Assembly (NCBI GenBank): GCA_030605265.1
Contig: JAUWIR010000195.1
Location: forward strand, 1-7,711
Direction: 5' to 3'
Length of the DNA: 7,711 nucleotides
Origin: Pseudomonadota bacterium
GTDB lineage: Bacteria > SZUA-182 > DTGQ01
In this document: positions 6,965-7,711 of the stretch, piece by piece
Layout: the number at the start of each line of letters is the position of its first letter
How positions within the stretch are numbered: the stretch's first letter is position 1
Program-made: the position numbers and the translations under genes
The notes under the pieces: model-generated
The model's database searches: none
The model's input: the letters and a program-made list of their open reading frames with translations, nothing else
Told to the model about the DNA's origin: nothing

Positions 6965-7423
6965 CTAAATAAAAGAGTTGCAGATGTTCACTGTGGCGTT
7001 ATAGGGTGTCTTTTTGTAAAGTTTCTTGGAGAAGCTTCTCGTTAAATCTACTTCAGCTTCTTCTAGGGCCCTGGCTAAATCGTCTAATTGGGAAAGGGGG
7101 CTATCACCGGGCCAAAAAAAACTAGAGGCCTTGGCTAGATCTTGTCGAATCTTGGTCCATTCCATTCTTGCTGCCAAGCGGGCGTGATCACTTTTAGCTT
7201 TAGCCAACTTAGCCCTTGCATTATCAAACTGTGCGCGAAGGGTTTTGATTTTAAGAAATTTGCCGACTTACTTTGGTAGCCCCCTCTGCATAATCACCAA
7301 TGGCAAATACCTCTTTTGCATTCTCTACGATGATCTCCGATTCAAAGGCTGAGCAGTTGGTACCCTATGTGATTAAATTGGCAAACATTTGCGCAAGTGT
7401 CTTCCAATCTAATGGTAATACAT
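6965..7423 (-). pseudogene. Decayed gene for an Ala/Lys-rich helical protein
   Basis: Three open pieces join into one ~150-residue product. A strong ribosome binding site, AGAAGGAG (7435-7428), sits four bases before ATG 7423, but the ATG frame stops after four codons. The next frame, starting at 7421, reads VLPLDWKTLAQMFANLIT, hits TAG (7367-7365), and continues in frame as FESEIIVENAKEVFAIGDY and AEGATKV. Near 7268 it must shift frame to continue as VGKFLKIKTLRAQFDNARAK, KAKSDHARLAARMEW, LSQLDDLARALEEAEVDLTR, ending at 6965. A TTG-started frame exists from 7207, so an 80-residue remnant could still be made. The peptide is charged and predicted helical; the helical-hairpin style (IGDYAEGATK, LEEAEVDL) vaguely recalls PspA-like coiled coils or TPR-like hairpins, but I do not assign a family. 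Erosion is the best explanation; sequencing error could account for part of it. Confidence 0.5.
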
Positions 7424-7459
7424 GTAACTCCTTCTGATGTATGTATTCTGAATCATGAG

Positions 7460-7615
7460 TTATATCCACCCTCTGCTAACTTCTAGATATTCCGGTTTAG
7501 AATACCAGATAAATTCCCGGGATTTAACCCTTCCAAACATACACCCTACACGGAAATAATTAATAAATGTTGGGTCCAAATGCCGATGATTAAAAACTAC
7601 TACAATTACGCTCCC
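7460..7615 (-). other. Open stretch in frame after the Gly/Arg-rich stop
   Basis: Immediately after the TAA at 7618-7616 the same minus-strand frame stays open for 51 codons, up to TAA at 7462-7460. It reads like protein in places, for example DPTFINYFRVGCMFGRVKS and REFIWYSKPEYLEVSRGWI. It could be the former C-terminus of the edge gene cut off by a nonsense mutation, a separate small decayed gene (internal ATG at codon 26), or non-coding DNA. A run of 51 open codons is not rare by chance. I recognise no family. Confidence 0.25.
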
Positions 7616-7711
7616 TTACCTGTCACCCCCACGTCTTCCGCCACCGCCACCAGATCCTCCTCCTCTGCGACCACCTGCTCCTCCTGGGCCCCCACCGCGC
7701 CCGCCAAGGCC
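7616..7711 (-). CDS. C-terminus of a Gly/Arg-rich protein (partial)
   Basis: The minus-strand frame entering from the right edge encodes 31 residues, mostly Gly and Arg, with GGRGGGPGGAGGRRGGGSGG and then a GRRGGDR ending before TAA. Its start lies outside the window. The DNA is far more GC-rich than its surroundings. Gly-rich tails of this sort occur on TPM-domain (YgcG-type) membrane proteins and, when Arg-rich, on RGG-type RNA-binding proteins; 31 residues cannot decide. The decayed helical gene lies 193 bases downstream on the same strand and may once have been in the same operon. A non-coding GC-rich low-complexity tract is possible. Confidence 0.5.
   Translation of the reverse strand, partial: GLGGRGGGPGGAGGRRGGGSGGGGGRRGGDR

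Noticed and set aside
7029..7040. Perfect 12-base palindrome GAGAAGCTTCTC
   Set aside because: It lies inside the decayed gene, has no loop and no T-run, and is short enough to be chance.
6965..7423. Firm assignment of the decayed gene to PspA/IM30
   Set aside because: The Ala/Lys-rich helical segments resemble PspA-type coiled coils, but the joined length is only ~150 residues, against ~220 expected, and composition alone can produce the likeness.
7300..7437. 45-codon + strand frame starting MANTSFAF
   Set aside because: It is antisense to the decayed helical gene, has a stop just upstream and no ribosome binding site; the minus-strand reading is more coherent.
1..7711. CRISPR array, tRNA, rRNA, insertion sequence or phage module
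   Set aside because: No regularly spaced repeat-spacer pattern, tRNA-like fold, transposase motif or phage structural protein was seen on either strand; the only regular repeat is the protein-coding TPR array.

Overview
The window looks like AT-rich chromosomal DNA from an uncultured Gram-negative-type bacterium. The reasons are a predicted lipoprotein with no Asp after its lipidated Cys, purine-rich ribosome binding sites, a sigma70-like TTGACA-17-TATTAT promoter, and a protein set (lipoprotein sulfatase-TPR fusion, GT-C-like integral membrane protein, ICMT-like membrane methyltransferases) typical of environmental Deltaproteobacteria-, Omnitrophota- or Acidobacteria-like genomes. I cannot fix the phylum from sequence alone. 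The body of the window is AT-rich, while the first ~100 and last ~95 bases are GC-rich and encode glycine-rich low-complexity protein.

Layout. 8-454 (+) encodes a Gly-rich/Thr-Pro-rich protein with an aromatic tail, followed by a strong intrinsic terminator (473-499) shared with a convergent neighbour. 512-3364 (-) is a large lipoprotein: an alkaline-phosphatase-superfamily (sulfatase-like) domain with a Thr nucleophile, fused to 14 consecutive TPR units in an almost perfect 34-residue register. A 127-bp divergent intergenic region (3365-3491) carries a good promoter for two tandem, paralogous ICMT-like membrane methyltransferases (3507-4358 and 4442-5317, both +). These converge on a multi-pass GT-C-like membrane protein (5385-6890, -) across an inverted repeat that overlaps both stop codons. 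From 6891 to the right edge the minus strand holds decayed or truncated coding sequence: a helical, Ala/Lys-rich gene with an internal stop and a frameshift (6965-7423), an open stretch of uncertain status (7460-7615), and the Gly/Arg-rich C-terminus of a protein running off the window (7616-7711).

How the genes may work together (inference): three of the four intact enzyme-like genes are integral membrane proteins and the fourth is a lipoprotein with a phospho/sulfo-ester-type active site. A locus that makes or decorates a cell-surface glycan or lipid fits best: a GT-C-like protein using a lipid-linked sugar, membrane methyltransferases capping or methylating a lipid-soluble substrate, and a surface-facing hydrolase or transferase carried on a TPR scaffold. 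The substrates are not deducible. No CRISPR array, tRNA, rRNA, insertion sequence, phage gene or recognisable defence system was seen. The most unusual items are the methyltransferase pair, the very regular TPR array on the sulfatase-like enzyme, the glycine-rich proteins at both edges, and the eroded minus-strand region on the right.
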